64,000 nt of DNA from Parietaria judaica (GCA_954871525.1 OX940868.1:9724056-9788055); one strand, 5' to 3'; positions 34,616 through 47,560 are shown, numbered from the stretch's first letter. The notes: generated by a model from the letters alone, not told the origin. Numbers and translations: made by a program.

Positions 34616-36040
34616 TAAATTTTAAATATATTCAATAATAAAAGTGATAAATACACAAGGAGACAAGGCATGAAGTCCACGTCATCTCAGCTTTAATCCA
34701 ACACGCAAGAGAAAACAAATATAAAATAGGCCAAAAAGAGAAAAGAATGGAATAAATTTTATCCACCGGAAAAAAGAAAAAAGAAACTCTCACCTCCACG
34801 AGCTAGTGGGCCCAAGACCCATAGAGGTAGGCCCACCCATCGCCAGGCCCAATCATTCAAAACATCGATGACGTAAGCAGAAGCGGCTCGAGGGGCCTTC
34901 GTGCTGTCCATCTCGGGATTCGTGACGATAAAGAAAAAACAAGAGAGAGAAACTCAATCTATCTATTTCCTACGGGTGTTAATCGATACAAAATTAACTA
35001 GTTAAATTTAATGTATGAATAATATATTAATTATTATTATAAAGACTATTTTTCAATAGACATTTACATTAGATTATAAAAGGCTAATTGCAATATAAAT
35101 ACCCAATTTATGATTAAAACTAATGCCATATACCTAACCTCTAAAAATAACACTAATAGTATGATACTGACTGTTGGTTTTTCTGTTAGTGTATTCTCCG
35201 CTACATAATTATTAACCGCAGACCACATGTACACCACGTGGATGCCTCGTTTACATATGATAACGGTGGACAATAAAGAATTATAATTGTTTCTAGTTTA
35301 ATTAATTTGTTTTGGTTTGATTTTCATTTGTTTTAAAATATTTTATTTTAATCTAATAATAATCGTGGCTGCACACATGTCATCTCACACTGAACGTGTT
35401 GATTAGGTGTTAACAAATACTTGACACGAAGTGACAAACAAGGAAAAAAGAAATCGAGATACTAGTCATCGCCTCAAAACGTTCTTTGGGTACTATTGTC
35501 GTCACTTTGAATGTTGGATATATATATCACAAATTTTGACCATAAATTAAGTATTTGTGCCGCAATTAATCAATGCACAAAATTTAGTTTATGATAATAT
35601 TTTTATTTATTTTAAATCTGCATATGTATTAATGTTCTTACTTCTTACTTTTGGTCTCTCCAGTCCACCCGTAACAATGCGTTAATTAAAGACAATTATG
35701 TTTTATAATCATTATTGTTTGATTAAATTATCATCGAGTATTAAAAAAATAAAATTATAACTTAGATACTTATGCAGCGTAAAGATAATTAGGAAGTCTA
35801 AAGGCATAATTTTAGTGACATTTGTTAGCTATGCTGTAATAAATTTAAGAGCACTTATGTCATAGATATTTGATATTTCTTTCATGAATACCTTTTTAAT
35901 TAGTAATACATATTAGTTTTGAAGTATTTAATTTTATTAATTAATTTACATAGATTTAAGGTTTTTTTTAGAAGTATTAATTTAAGGTTTAGGTACTAGC
36001 TAAGCTAGTATTATCAGTTAATAAATTAAGCGGGTTTAAT
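34616..36040. other. intergenic region with a degenerate Mutator-like element
   Basis: At about 35083-35568 the left sequence GGCTAATTGCAATATAAATA and the reversed right end GATTAATTGCGGCACAAATA form an inverted pair, with CCACGTGGATG in the left arm. No target duplication survives, so it is an old copy of the family. The rest is AT-rich and non-coding. Confidence 0.5.
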
Positions 36041-36150
36041 TAATAAAATGAGTCAATTTATTCTTCTGCGGGGCCCACTGCCAGGTCAGATATGCGGAAT
36101 TCTCGGGATGGAATCACTGTCGTTTGATCTCCGATCGGATCGAAAACGAC

Positions 36151-36165
36151 GCCACGTCACGTCCT
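36151..36165. promoter_or_regulatory. G-box/ABRE-like site in the DUF3527 gene promoter
   Basis: GCCACGTCACGTC contains two overlapping ACGT cores of the bZIP-binding type. It lies about 0.3 kb before the predicted 5' UTR intron of the downstream gene. CT-rich tracts typical of plant leaders follow at 36180-36335. Confidence 0.4.
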
Positions 36166-36475
36166 ACAAGAAACTCGCACTCAACTTTCACTCTCAGACA
36201 AGTCACTGTCAGAGTTTCTCTCTCCTCTTTCTCTCTCTACCCAAGCTCCGAAAATGGCGATATCACTCTCTGATCTCTGCTAATCTCTCAACCTTTCGGG
36301 CTGTTTTGTGCGTGTCTCTCTCTCCTACTTCTTTTCTTTGCTTCGAATCTACGCCCAGGAATTTTCTACTCGTTTCTTGCGTGTGATTCGCGACAAACTT
36401 ATCGCATCGCGGATTCGTCACGCTTCGGATCTCTGCCGAGGAGGCGCTTTTCGATGAATGCAGGTTGATTCCGAG

Positions 36476-37239
36476 GTACGATATTCTCCTCCTCTCTTGA
36501 TTTGATTCTTGGAATTTTGATTTGTGTTTGCCTTTTTACACTGTTCGTTCGTGCTGCTAAGCGGAATTAAATTCTTTACTATTTTCGTGAAGATCTGAAA
36601 CTAGCTCAGACTTCAGAGGGCTAAGATTTTGGCGGTTTTTTTTTTAATTTACGCGGGAAATGTAAGGCTCTATGAGGTTTGCATTGGATCTGACTATGTT
36701 TGTTGGATTCTTTGAACCATTTAAGTCCATGAATTCATTGTTCAACCTGCGAATTTGATGTGCCATTATACGAAAGAAACGTTGTACACCAAGTTTCTCT
36801 GTTTAATCTTCATGGAGATCTCTGTCACTCTTATCTGTTTATGGATCTCTTTTCTTTTTCTTTAAGGAGATCTCTTTAACTCTTTTCCTGAAGAAGGATT
36901 GATTGTGGCATAGCTCTCTTTAACTTTAATATAGCATAAAGGGTTATCTTATATGTTGGTATCAAGCCAAATTTCTGATTCTCAGAAACTCAAAAATCGG
37001 TAAGCCATATGTAACATCGTTTCAGACCTCAGCAATTGCGATAAGTAAGCTTTGGTATAACACTGTTTTGTTTTATAGAATTTCGAAGGTGGATTTGCAG
37101 AAATTCTGACCACAGTTGTTATAAGAGTCTCTATGTCTTTGTATTCCTTAGGTTGTGTAGGCTCGTACTAACGGGAATTTTTTATTTATAAATGCTAGGT
37201 TTCGGAAAATCGAATGAGAAATTTGTGATGTCTTTATAG
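36476..37239 (+). other. predicted 5' UTR intron of the DUF3527 gene
   Basis: A donor CCGAG|GTACGATAT and an acceptor TCTTTATAG|A bracket a T-rich stretch ending 17 bp before the start codon at 37257. Without splicing, several upstream ATGs would precede the coding start. Prediction from splice signals only. Confidence 0.45.
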
Positions 37240-37256
37240 AAAAAACCGCTTCTGAT

Positions 37257-39863
37257 ATGGGATTTAGCGTAGAGTTGACAAAAAGTCAAAGCGAGCAGAA
37301 TAACTTGAAGCCGGTGCAAGAGAGAGTTCTCTTGCCATCGGCGAATCGAGCTCCAAGGCATCAAAGCCGGTCGAAAGTGCCTAACCTTTTGGACCGATTA
37401 CAGATTAGTTATCAGCCTCGAGAATTGAAGAAAGAGGCTGGTAAACATTTGGGATATCCTGCTGAAGATGGCGAGCTTGTCAAACACATGACAAACCTGC
37501 CGAGTTATCTGAAGCGTGTTGAGAGAGCAGAAAACTCGCAAGGTCAGATTTTAAATGTCGGAGTTCTTGATTGGACTCGCCTAGAGCAATGGAAGCACAA
37601 GCAGAAGAATGTCCTGGACAGAGACATCAGCACTGCTTCAAGCAGTAGCAGTAGCTCTCTGCTGACAAAAAGCCCGGGATCGTCTAAGTCCTCAAGTTTA
37701 GGTCATACTAGTAAACTATCCGAGCGCCATCCTTCGCCCCGATCTATTCGTGTTCCGTCTCGTAAGAAAGACGCCCCATGCAGTATTGAAGGCTATGTCC
37801 GCTATGCTGTAAGCTTGCAGGACTTGGACTTCGCAGCTCCATCAAGTAGCGCTGTACCTGGGCACAGAAGAAGTTTCTCCGGTAAACTTGGGGAAAATGG
37901 GAAAATAAAAGGTATGCATCGGAAGATCCCTTCCGAAATTGGACAGGTGCCTGGGGAGTATAAACATGTCAGTACATCTCTACCTCAGAGGAAAAATTCA
38001 AGTCTTCACGAGGTATCACAGGAAAGGTGTACCGGAGATGCAAGTTTAGATCAGAAAATCATTTTAGAAAAGGAAGCTACATCGTCAAAGTTGGCAGATT
38101 TTGACACCTCACCCAGTTCAATGATAAAGAGCAGTGCTAGAAGCGTTAGAACTCGTAGGTTCCATGATTTGGAGCAGGCAAATCATGATCCAGCTGATCA
38201 AAGCGACCCAGAGCAAGGAAATAGAATTGTTCTTCTGCTACCGAAAGATTATTCCCCGATTCAAGAGCCTAGAGAATCTTCTGATAAAGACTCAACAGGA
38301 TCAAGGAAGTGTAGCTTCTCCGATAATGTTTCTTCCGAGGACGTCAACTTTTTAAAATCGGCTACCGATATTCCGCACTCATGTCCACTGCCTTCTTCGG
38401 TCGAGACAAATGTCGTTCTGGATACAAAAGCGAATGGTTCATCACAGAAATCACTGTCGGCAAAGACACGAGCTCATCATTCTAAGTGTGAATATGTCAT
38501 GAAAAGCGTGCCGGGCATGTATTCTACAGAAATGGTGAATCAAGAAGACTCTGAAGGGAGAGGAACCAGGAGCAGAAACCCATCTCCAAATCGTCGATTT
38601 AGCTTCAGTTTGAGTCGGATGGGAAGAAGTCTCAGTTTTAAGGAGGACACAGTAGCCAAGTCCGGTCCCTTGACTTGCGATCCATTAAATTCTGTCGATC
38701 ACAATCCGAATAAAGAGAAAGAGACGGTCAAAGGTCACAGCAGAGCTCGTTCCAGCCCGTTAAGAAGGCTATTAGACCCAATACTAAAACACAAGGAACC
38801 AAATCCACCCCAACCTTGTCATCCACCGAAAGGGCATTTTAGTCCTTTCAGCTCCGGGCCAGTTTATTCGTTCCCAAACGAGAATGTGACGGAATCTCGG
38901 GTGCATGCTCTTCTGCAGATGAAAGTAACGGGCGGAATTCCTCTCTTGAAGTTTGTGGTCGACGACGACAGCAGCATTCTCGCTGCCACGATGAAGAGTT
39001 TGGGACCATCCGATAAGGACAATTCCGGTCGGAGCTACACCTTTTATCTGGTCAACGAAGTCAAGAAGAGGAGTGGCAACTGGATGACGAGTCAAGGAAA
39101 CAAGGCAAAGAACGGTGGGTATGCATATAATGTCATCGGTCAAATGAAGGTCTCGGACAGGAGAGAATCTGCTCTATTTGCTGTAGAGAGAAAAGCCGGA
39201 TCGCCAGAGTTCGTACCAAACAGGGAGCTTGCTGCGGCAGTTATCGGGACGCCAGACGATTCCACGGGCGATTGGGGATTTCCAGTGAGGCGATACTTAA
39301 AGGGCTTGACGGTCATTCTTCCCGGAGCGGTTCATAGTGCGCCGAGCAAAGGAGAGCCTTCGCCACTGATTGAACGGTGGAGATCAGGCGGCTCCTGCGA
39401 CTGCGGAGGATGGGACGTTGGTTGCAAAATCCAAGTGTTGAGTGACCGAATCAAATCCCCTAAAGGTTCCAAATTGTTGGATCGATACGAACTGTTCGTT
39501 CAGGTACGTGCCAGTACGCGCATTCCATTATCTGAGGTTTTTGTTTTTTTACAAAATTTGGAAGTTTGAATTTTTTTTGCGATTCAAATACAGGGAATGG
39601 AGCAAGAAAACGCTCCGATATTCAGTTTAGTGCCTTCCAAGGAGGGAATCTACTCAGTTGAGTACATCACGTCCATCTCTCGCTTGCAAGCCTTCTTCAT
39701 CTGCGTGGTGGTGTTGACCGGTGGTCAAAGACCGACCAGTCAGTCGTATGAAGGGAATGGCACCGAATCAAAACCCCATGATCGGCCCCCTAGCTTCCCG
39801 GCGAAACTTCCATCCAGATACACTGCCCCGGATCCGCCCCTCTCCCCTGTCGGGAGGGTCTAG
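37257..39863 (+). CDS. DUF3527-domain protein
   Basis: Two exons, 37257-39503 and 39594-39863, join in phase 0 through a GTACGT/ATACAG intron of 90 bp and encode 838 residues, typical of plant DUF3527 proteins. The N terminus carries the family's conserved start, including 'VPNLLDRLQISYQPRELKKE' and 'LNVGVLDWTRLEQWKHKQK'. A long Ser/Lys/Arg-rich middle follows (a Ser run near residue 125), and the conserved C-terminal domain runs from about residue 545 ('SRVHALLQMKVTGGIPLLKF') to the end, with 'GGSCDCGGWDVGC' near 715-730. No membrane segment or catalytic motif is seen, and the function of the family is not established. The gene has its own promoter with CT-rich leader and a likely poly(A) signal AATAAA at about 39937. 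Confidence 0.9.
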
Positions 39864-40260
39864 TCCTGGTTTTTGTATCGTACCTAGGGGACGGAGCAGA
39901 CTGAGCTTCATCTCTGACATATGTGCAAGTACAGAAAAATAAACTGTATTTCAGACATATAGTGCATCAAAAGTCAACTAAATGTTCATATTTTTCTTTT
40001 TCCTCTTCTGTAGCGAATAGCTAGCAGTTGAATTCTAAAAAAAAGAGGTAAAATTTACATCATAGTGTTCCCTCTGTCGCCGTTGCAGTCGCCATGTTCA
40101 ACTTACGAACGGTGGCGCTAACATGATTCGCCGATCCATCGACTCAGACATTCACATTGTCACGATTCCAAAAGCATTTCTCATTGCACAACAATAAAAT
40201 TCATAAAAATCCTAAATCTATACAGAACGAAACAATGAAGATTGGGACAGAGAAGTCTGT
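39864..40260. other. shared 3' region between convergent genes
   Basis: This 397-bp stretch lies between the stop codons of the DUF3527 gene (+) and the NTF2/UVR gene (-). AATAAA near 39937 fits the plus-strand transcript. AT-rich and non-coding. Confidence 0.45.
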
Positions 40261-40950
40261 TTAGAGGTCAATCGGAGAAGCATGGTGAACAGCGATGAAC
40301 CAGCAATCGCCGACGCGCTCGAAGACGTTGGTGACGAACTGGCCGCCCCAGGTGCTGCCCTTGGTGCGGACGAGCTCGACGCAGGTGACATAGCCCATGT
40401 GACCCCTGGCGTGGGCCCTGACATCCTTGAGCTGGATGTCCAAAGGGAACTCGTAGTTGGCCCACACGTACTCCCAGCTCGTCACCACGTCGTCGCGCCC
40501 GCGGATTCCGCCCGCGCCGGGGTGCACGCAGCACGTGCCCTCCCCGCTCGCCCACAGCCCCTGCATCGCCGCCAGGTCGCCCGCGCGGAACGCCTCGTAG
40601 AAGCGCGCGTTGGCCGCCAGCACCAGGCTCCTCGCGTCCTCGCCCAGCAGCCTCAGGCTATCGCGGATCTCCGCAGCCCTCGCGTAGTCCTCCTCCGCCA
40701 CCGCCGCGCGCAGGTCCCGCTCCAGGGCCTCCGCGTCGGCGTCGGGCGCCACTCCCTCTGAGCCCTCGCGCTTCGCCCGACGGGGCTCGATGGGTCTTCC
40801 GGAAGCTCGAGCGGCGACGAGGGGGCTCCGGAGAGGGAGACGGAGCCGGAGCGGCTCAGGGAAACTCTTGAGGCCCGAGGATGGCAGTGGCAAGCCACTG
40901 AGCTCGCTGGGAAAGACTGTTCGATGAATGATGTTGAGATGTGCGCTCAT
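40261..40950 (-). CDS. UVR-motif and NTF2/SnoaL-like protein, probably plastid-targeted
   Basis: This intronless GC-rich ORF of 229 residues starts at MSAHLNIIHR; the frame stays open further upstream, but that part is AT-rich and unlike coding sequence. Residues 1-55 are rich in Ser, Leu, Pro and Arg with few acidic residues, as in a chloroplast transit peptide. Residues 72-105 ('LERDLRAAVAEEDYARAAEI' then RD) form a UVR motif as in UvrB/UvrC and plastid Clp-adaptor-type proteins. Residues 110-225 form an NTF2/SnoaL-like domain (ANARFYEAFRAGDLAAMQGL, VTSWEYVWANY, FVTNVFERVGDCWFIAVHHA). Plants have related 'NTF2 family' proteins and SKIP8-like proteins of unknown biochemical role. The gene is convergent with the DUF3527 gene. 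Domain assignment is good, function unknown. Confidence 0.8.
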   Translation of the reverse strand: MSAHLNIIHRTVFPSELSGLPLPSSGLKSFPEPLRLRLPLRSPLVAARASGRPIEPRRAKREGSEGVAPDADAEALERDLRAAVAEEDYARAAEIRDSLRLLGEDARSLVLAANARFYEAFRAGDLAAMQGLWASGEGTCCVHPGAGGIRGRDDVVTSWEYVWANYEFPLDIQLKDVRAHARGHMGYVTCVELVRTKGSTWGGQFVTNVFERVGDCWFIAVHHASPIDL

Positions 40951-41054
40951 TCTCTCCGACACCCAATTCTCGATTTCGACCACACATTTTTGCTTCCAAC
41001 AGACTTGATCGCAATGGGCTTTGATTGATCCTAATGGGCTTCTGCGTGATTTTT

Positions 41055-41520
41055 TGGGCCCTTCTAGAATAAACTCTTGCTTGTACCGGGGTGGCAATAC
41101 GAGACCGGATACGAAACAATTTTAACACGATTTAAATGAGTCTAGTATAAATGGAACTGGGTCCAACTAACGAGTGGGCATGAAGAAACACGATAAGGTC
41201 CAATTATACACGATTGAAGAGCTAAATATTGCATTTTATGTAAATTGTATTGCTATTAGTGTCCTAATACTAATTATATATGGAATTTGTATATGTAATT
41301 TGCGCCCTTCTAGAATAAATTCTCTTGCTTGTACTGGGGTGAAAATTCGGGACCATACATGAAACACGAAGTAGTTACGATACGATTTAAATTAGTTTGG
41401 GTCTATATAGATGGATATGTGTCCAACAGTGTTGAACATGATTGAATAACGAGTAGACATGGAACGAACGCGATAACACAATTGAGATCCAATTAGATAA
41501 GATCAAGGAGCAAAAAGTTA
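41055..41520. repeat. two diverged tandem copies of about 246 bp
   Basis: The block opening CCCTTCTAGAATAAA(C/T)TCT with CTTGCTTGTAC(C/T)GGGGTG begins near 41058 and again near 41304. Both copies continue with ACGATTTAAAT and GGGTC stretches and end near GTCCAATTA/ATCCAATTA. Copies are diverged by substitutions and small gaps. Confidence 0.6.
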
Positions 41521-41566
41521 CAATTTGTACAACTTATATATTTTATTAAGCGTTTAATACTAATTA

Positions 41567-41997
41567 GGGTTAATGATGGCAAAAATACCCTAAGTTTGGT
41601 CAAAGAACCCCTCATGTACCTAAAGTTTAAAAATGGTGGCAAAAATACCCAAAGTCGCATTTGTTGGAGTTGACTCTGGCCACGTGAACAAATCTGTTTT
41701 GTTAAGTGTAATCATTAGGGGTTCAACTAGTTGTATTAAATAGTATTAACTAGGAGTTTAATTCTTCATTTTGTCGTAAACGAGGCTCATGTGAGCTCGT
41801 CCACGTGGCAAAAATTGTTATGTCACCAACTCACGTGTGTCCACTTGGCCAGAGTTAACGGGTAAGTTAACATCGTTACGAGAATGGACTGGTAAACTCC
41901 CTAATGCAGATTTGGGTATTTTTGCCACCCCTTTAAAACTTTGGGTACACGATGGGTTCTTTGACCAAACTTTGGGTATTTTTACCGTCATTAACCC
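41567..41997. mobile_element. intact 431-bp Mutator-like MITE
   Basis: Perfect 9-bp duplications TACTAATTA (41558-41566 and 41998-42006) flank ends GGGTTAATGATGGCAAAAAT and, reversed, GGGTTAATGACGGTAAAAAT. Arms of about 110 bp contain two GGCAAAAATACCC-type blocks each. The centre matches the disrupted copy at 23805-27097 and contains CACGTGG near 41803 and CCACGTGAAC near 41679. No coding capacity. It is the best reference copy of the family here. Confidence 0.92.
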
Positions 41998-42006
41998 TAC
42001 TAATTA

Positions 42007-43340
42007 TATATGAAAAAAAAATCCTCTTTCTCTATCCATATCCCTATCCCGTAGATACAACATTTGAATCAATAGAGAATCTATTCAATATTTTATTAAT
42101 TATGTTGTTCAATTGAGTAAATTGTAAATCCTAAATAATATAACTAAATAAATTAAGTTAAGTGAGTGTAACTTGAACAACTTTATCATTTTAAAATAAC
42201 TAACTTTGCTGATAGGGTTAAATAGGTAGACACGGTAAACACGGTTAGTAAGGTCTCACATTCTAACCCGGTTAACAAATTTAGCAAATTTGGGTACAAA
42301 ATAACTCAAAAAAGTTTATGACCAGACACTAACACGACACAGAATACAAATCACCACCCGTAGCTTGCACGTTGTTGATGAAGCTTCCTTAGGTTATTGA
42401 AGTCGCATAAATTCAACAATTAGGGAAAGTGCATCATTGTCTAAGAATTTGGACGTTTCCAAATTCAACGACTATCTTGAATCCGGAAGCTTCTCTTTCC
42501 TGTTTTCTGTTTGTCATGTTGCAATGTATTCGCCATTGGGTTCTATGATTTTGATAAGGACGTTCCTCTGTGAATTTTGGAAATGCAAGCTTTGAGATTT
42601 CTGAAATTGTTGTACTTTGTTTAGTCAATATATTGTCTAATTTCGATGGCATGGAATGCAGGGCTGCATGTTGATCACGCCATACTGAAGATTCCACCAA
42701 CATTAGATTTAGATGCAAAAATTAAAAACGGCGAGAAAATCGGGTTCATCACCTCAGTTGAAAATGATGGTCAACACATAACGGCTAATGCTAATGCCTA
42801 ATGTTTTCTATTTTCTATTTTTTCTGTCCGTTTGATTCATATCATAATATTTTTAAAATACACATTACTGGGGGCGGCCGACCCCACTTGCCCGTACGAT
42901 TCTACTTCTGTAAGTCCATTGCCCCATCAACTTGAAAATGAAAAAATAAATTTATATAAGTAAAACCTAACTCAAATTTAGGAGAACTTTCTCGTCCTAC
43001 TTAATCTCTTACTCGGCGCCGGTACCCAAATCCATCAATTGTGGGGACGACATCCACAATTGTAGCAAACACTGGCTAATGGTAATAAATAATAATAATA
43101 AAAAACACTATAACGATACATTTTAGAAAAAATCTTGTAAAACCATATATCTGTCTTTTAAATACCACAACCCTCCTTCATTGCATTCGATATGCCTACT
43201 TTTTAATTTGTCACTAACATTCATGCAAAAATAGTTTACCCATTTTTGAGAGAGAGAAGAGGGGAAAAAAAGGAAAAAAAATAAAAGAGCCGGGAAAATT
43301 AATATCTGTGGATCACATTCTCGTTAATTATGTATAATTT
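42007..43340. other. unassigned intergenic sequence
   Basis: No supported gene or element. Short ORFs (for example 42434-42718 on the minus strand) have no recognisable domain. Confidence 0.35.
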
Positions 43341-43344
43341 ATAG

Positions 43345-43532
43345 AGTTAATGGTGGCATATATACTTAAGTTATACTTAACTACGTTTTAAGCGGCACAT
43401 GCTCAAAGTTTCATTTTCAGTGGCACATCACATATACCCAAGTTTAATTTTTTTGTAGTTTCAATTTATTCGGCGGATTTTTCCTTCACGACATTAAGTA
43501 CCACTAAATTTAAGTATATTTGCCGCCAAAAA
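43345..43532. mobile_element. degenerate small MITE of the GGCGGCAAATATAC type
   Basis: GTTAATGGTGGCATATATAC on the left and, reversed, TTGGCGGCAAATATACTTAA on the right form an inverted pair with similar internal blocks. Target duplications are not visible, so the call rests on resemblance to neighbouring elements. Confidence 0.4.
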
Positions 43533-43984
43533 CTTTTCTTTTTCTTTTTCTTCAAAACATCATCTTTCTTTCTCTGAAATTCAAACCCTGAAAATATCAA
43601 CTTCATCCTTTGATTTATCCATGGAGGACGAGTCATCATCCGAAGCGGCGATAGTGACAACACAACAACCTTTGTCGTTGTCGGTGAGGTTGTTGGGGGA
43701 ACTCGGCGAGTTTGATTGAACAAGCTCACGGAATTTGAAACAATAAATTTGAACTTGGGTACCTTGAGGACACAATAAAGTTGAATTTTGTTGAGGGCGT
43801 TTTGCACACTCAACAATCACAAGGTTCAACCCTTATTTTTTAAAGAAAGAGGTTCGGTTTCTTTTGTTTATCAGCTAAGAACGCCCAAAGACAAGATGAT
43901 AAAAAATAGAGCTTGTGTATTGATGTTATTGTGTGTACATAGGTTTCTCCCTCTCTTGATTTTCGACCCTTTACAAATGAGGCT

Positions 43985-44074
43985 CCTCTTGCCTTTTATA
44001 GACTTTTTTCCCCTCCCTCTTCTGCATTTCCTCTTGCCTTTTATAGACTTTTTTCCCCTCCCTCTTCTGCGTTT
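43985..44074. repeat. two tandem copies of 45 bp
   Basis: The unit containing CTCTTGCCTTTTATAGAC and CCCCTCCCTCTTCTGC is repeated immediately with one substitution. Each copy includes a TATA-like TTTTATAG (CTATAAAA on the minus strand). Confidence 0.85.
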
Positions 44075-44229
44075 CTCGCCCCTTTGTCGCATCCCATCAT
44101 GCGCTTCCTTAAGGAGTGATTGGGGGCGGCATAGCTAAACCACGCTTTGCACGATTTAGGGCAGCCGGCAACGCCTGGTAGGTGGGATGGGCATGGGCTT
44201 CATTAAATGCACGCCACGTTAGTTGTCAT

Positions 44230-45150
44230 TGTTGGAATATTTGCAAAATAACTGCAAATAAATGGCAAATAAATAAAAATCAAAAGCATAAGTGCCAAAT
44301 TAAGAGCTAACGTTCATGAGTACGAAATTCAGTGTTATTATGAGTTAATAGCAACGTTCAGAAATTTATTCTGATATTAACACTCATGTGAACGTTTAGG
44401 AATTGATTAGGGAATCAATTCAAAGCCCCAAAAACACATCTATAAATTGAAGCAATCTCGGTTTTTCATTCGATACATCTAAGACAAAAATTGTTTACAA
44501 AATACTCAGAAATTTTCTCGAAGCTTGCTATCCGGTTTCATTCTAAGCAACTTCAAAATACCTTTAATCTTTCCAAATCTCTGGGTAATAGAACGCTTAC
44601 GCAGATCAGTTCGCCGATCACTTTGGAGTTCTCGGACGCCGTTGTATCCTGGGAAACCGACGCCGTACGGGGTGAATCAGTTTTAAGGAAAGCGTCAAAC
44701 GTGCCTCGGCAGTTCTCTGACTTTTATTTTGCAGAAACGAAGGCATTCATTCATGCTCAGGTTCGTGAAACCGTTGTGTTGGAGAAGAAGCCGCTGCCTT
44801 GAAGAAAAGGAAGAAAACGACACAAAAATAGAGAAAGCAACACAGATTTGCTCTAAGTTTTTTTCTCTCTAATTTTATTATCTCTACTTGTATTTTTCTC
44901 TTTCTGAAGATGACTGTTTTCCTACAGTCATTCGGCGCCGCTGGCCCTGCTGTCGACGCCTCTTGTCGATGCTTGGTGTTTTCCCTCCTTTTGTGAGGCC
45001 CGGGTCTCTCTCTCTTGTCGACCCTATGGCCCGTCGTCGCCTTCGACTTCTCTTGTCGACTCTTCTCATTGACCTTCGATACCCCTTGGAATCTGGTATC
45101 GGCCCAAATTAGACTCGAGGATCGTTAAGAGTGGATCCTACCGGATCCGA
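44230..45150 (+). mobile_element. LTR-like block
   Basis: It begins TGTTGGAATATTTGC, has a plant TATA context (CATCTATAAATTGAAGC at 44437-44453) followed by a leader-like region, and ends near GACCTTAACA. A GGTATCGGCCC string near 45092 loosely resembles a methionine-tRNA primer-binding start. No target duplication was confirmed. The 103-residue ORF inside (44491-44802) has no known domain. Confidence 0.35.
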
Positions 45151-47125
45151 CCTTAACAATTTTGAGTGTATTCCTATCTCTTTTTAGGGGAAGAGTTGAA
45201 GTATGCCACTGAAAATAAAACTTAAATCTATGTCGCCTCAGTTGAGACTACAACTTGAGTATATAAACCACTCTTAACTCTAATTTATATCAAATTGCAT
45301 ATAACCTTTATTTTTATTCAAAATTCAACTGCAACTTATATTTACATAATAAAATTAAAGTTCTAACATATATTTTCTGAAAACTTATTGACAAACTCGT
45401 TCGATAACTTTACCTATCAGCAAACTTTTTTTTTTTTAATTCGAAAAAACCCAATCGACATACTTGCAAAATGAAAACTACAACTTTTTATCAATAACGG
45501 TATTTAAAATTTCCGTGAAAGCTATATTGAAAATATATTGAGTTTATATTAATATATTTAAAGATACTAATGCTGGTATTTTTTTCTTAAAATATTTGTT
45601 TAATTTGCATGTCCTTATAACAGTAATAATAATAAAGCCCTATATTCTCAGTGCCTAGCTACAACTCTATTTTAACAAAGTAGTGGGTCTCAGTCAATTC
45701 ATTGACTTGATTATGAAACGGTTAAAGGCAGGTGAGGCGTGCATACCGTTGCATGTCTGCGCCGATTTGGGATTTTATTCTCATTTCCTTCTGCGTTTCA
45801 TCGCCGTCTCTACCGACCATTGACCGTTGACTATTTCTCATTCGTCTGCCTTTCTTAAAAATATAAAAAAGAGTAGCCTAAAATAAATTAATTATCTATA
45901 TAATATTTCTCTCCCTATCGAACTCCAACTTGTTTACTGATGATGATGATAGCACAAATATCAAACCACCTTTCTAGGCGTTTTAGTATTGCCTTGGATT
46001 TAGTGATTTAGTGACCATAATTTTCATGTTTAGTCACTAATTTATTTTTTAATTGAGTGACACTATTAGACAAGATCATGTACTCACATTACAAGATATT
46101 TGTCACGGTAAGAACAACCGCACTATTGACCGCATGTACTATCGGCCAAGATTACATATATTACGCAATTTCTACGTCTCAATGGATTAAACCTAAGACC
46201 TAATGAAGAATCTTATTGTAGTAGATTTACCACTAAGCGAAGCAAACTTGTTTGCCACTAATCTAATTGACTCAATTATTTTATCGATGATATACAGTAA
46301 TTTTATATTACCAATGTCTACACATATCAGGGATTATTGACCATATCACCAAAAAAAGAAAAAAAAAAGTTTTTCAGTACGGGTTTTATTGTAAATAATT
46401 GTTAGACTAATATTTAACTTTTTCTTTCTTTATTTATGTAAACTAATTAGATAATAAGTTTCCTCCATAAAATCTTACTAGTATTTGATGAAAGCTTTGA
46501 AGGGTCTCGAGATTTAAGTATCAAACTATAAATGCACTGAGAATGCACATCCCACTTATCACAATTGAATACTTTTGTTTAATGGAACAATTCAATATTT
46601 GATAAGATCTTTCATTTTTGTTGTGGGGATTGTTCCCATGTGCATGTACTTGTCTAGTAATGGGGTTCAACTTGGAATATCACCACAAAACACAACAATA
46701 ACTAGGAATATAACCTATAAAAACAACAATTAAATTGTAGCAAAAATATAAAAAATAATTTGGAATAAGCATTGGTTATTGCTTTCTCCTGTGATACCCA
46801 GCTATGTTGTCTCCTTAGCCTTCCATTTTCCAACGAAAATGAGGTAATCTTCGATCGCCACTTTATTTTCGATAATTTTTTATGCTTATCAGAATCAATC
46901 ATAAAATAGAGAAATTATGAGCAAGTAAACCAATATTTAGACTTTTCAATGTCTCAAGACGTTGAACTTGAATTTGACTTGGTCTATTTCTTGGCTGCGA
47001 CTCCTCGTCAAAAGTCAAAACCCCACGAGCTAAATAAAAATCAATATTGTTTTGTCTTTCTTCAAATTCAATGTCTACTGAAACAAAGAAAAAAAGTATA
47101 GCTTACTCAAATATTGTAATTGTAA
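45151..47125. other. unassigned AT-rich intergenic sequence
   Basis: Nothing recognisable as gene or RNA. A number of poly-A/T tracts and short ORFs occur. Confidence 0.35.
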
Positions 47126-47560
47126 TCTATATATTATAAAAGGAGGAACTCATAAATGACTTGTCAAAGTGTGCTGAAAGTATTTAAAAAATGAGTTACT
47201 ACAATGAGACTTGACAATTTAGCATCACAAGATCATGGCATTGAGAATTCTAATTTTTATAAAAAATTTATTATTTATTATTTATTGTTTTTCTTATTAA
47301 TTGGATGACCTTTGATATTGTCTATTCCATTGAATTTAGACTTTGGATTTCCCTTCTTAATGTCTAAATTCATTTACTTATATTAATAAATTAAACAAAT
47401 TAATAAAAAATATGACTTTCTATTTTTTTCTACTAGCTTATAAATAGAGGCTTTTGAATCTTTGTTTTAGTAATCTGTTCTCTTTTTCTTTTTTTCCTCC
47501 TCCCTCTTATTGTTCTCCTTTTGTAGCTAATTGTTTCTTTGTTTTCATTATTTTTTCCAG

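Noticed and set aside
43466..43829. Overlapping minus-strand ORFs (116 and 82 codons) with an acidic/Ser tail.
   Set aside because: No recognised domain, neither codes beyond about 100 residues, and one ends in a poly-Lys tract from a T-rich run. A retrotransposon gag origin is possible but not shown.
44491..44802. A 103-codon ORF downstream of a TATA box.
   Set aside because: It lies in the R-U5 position of an LTR-like block and shows no domain; more likely an untranslated leader.
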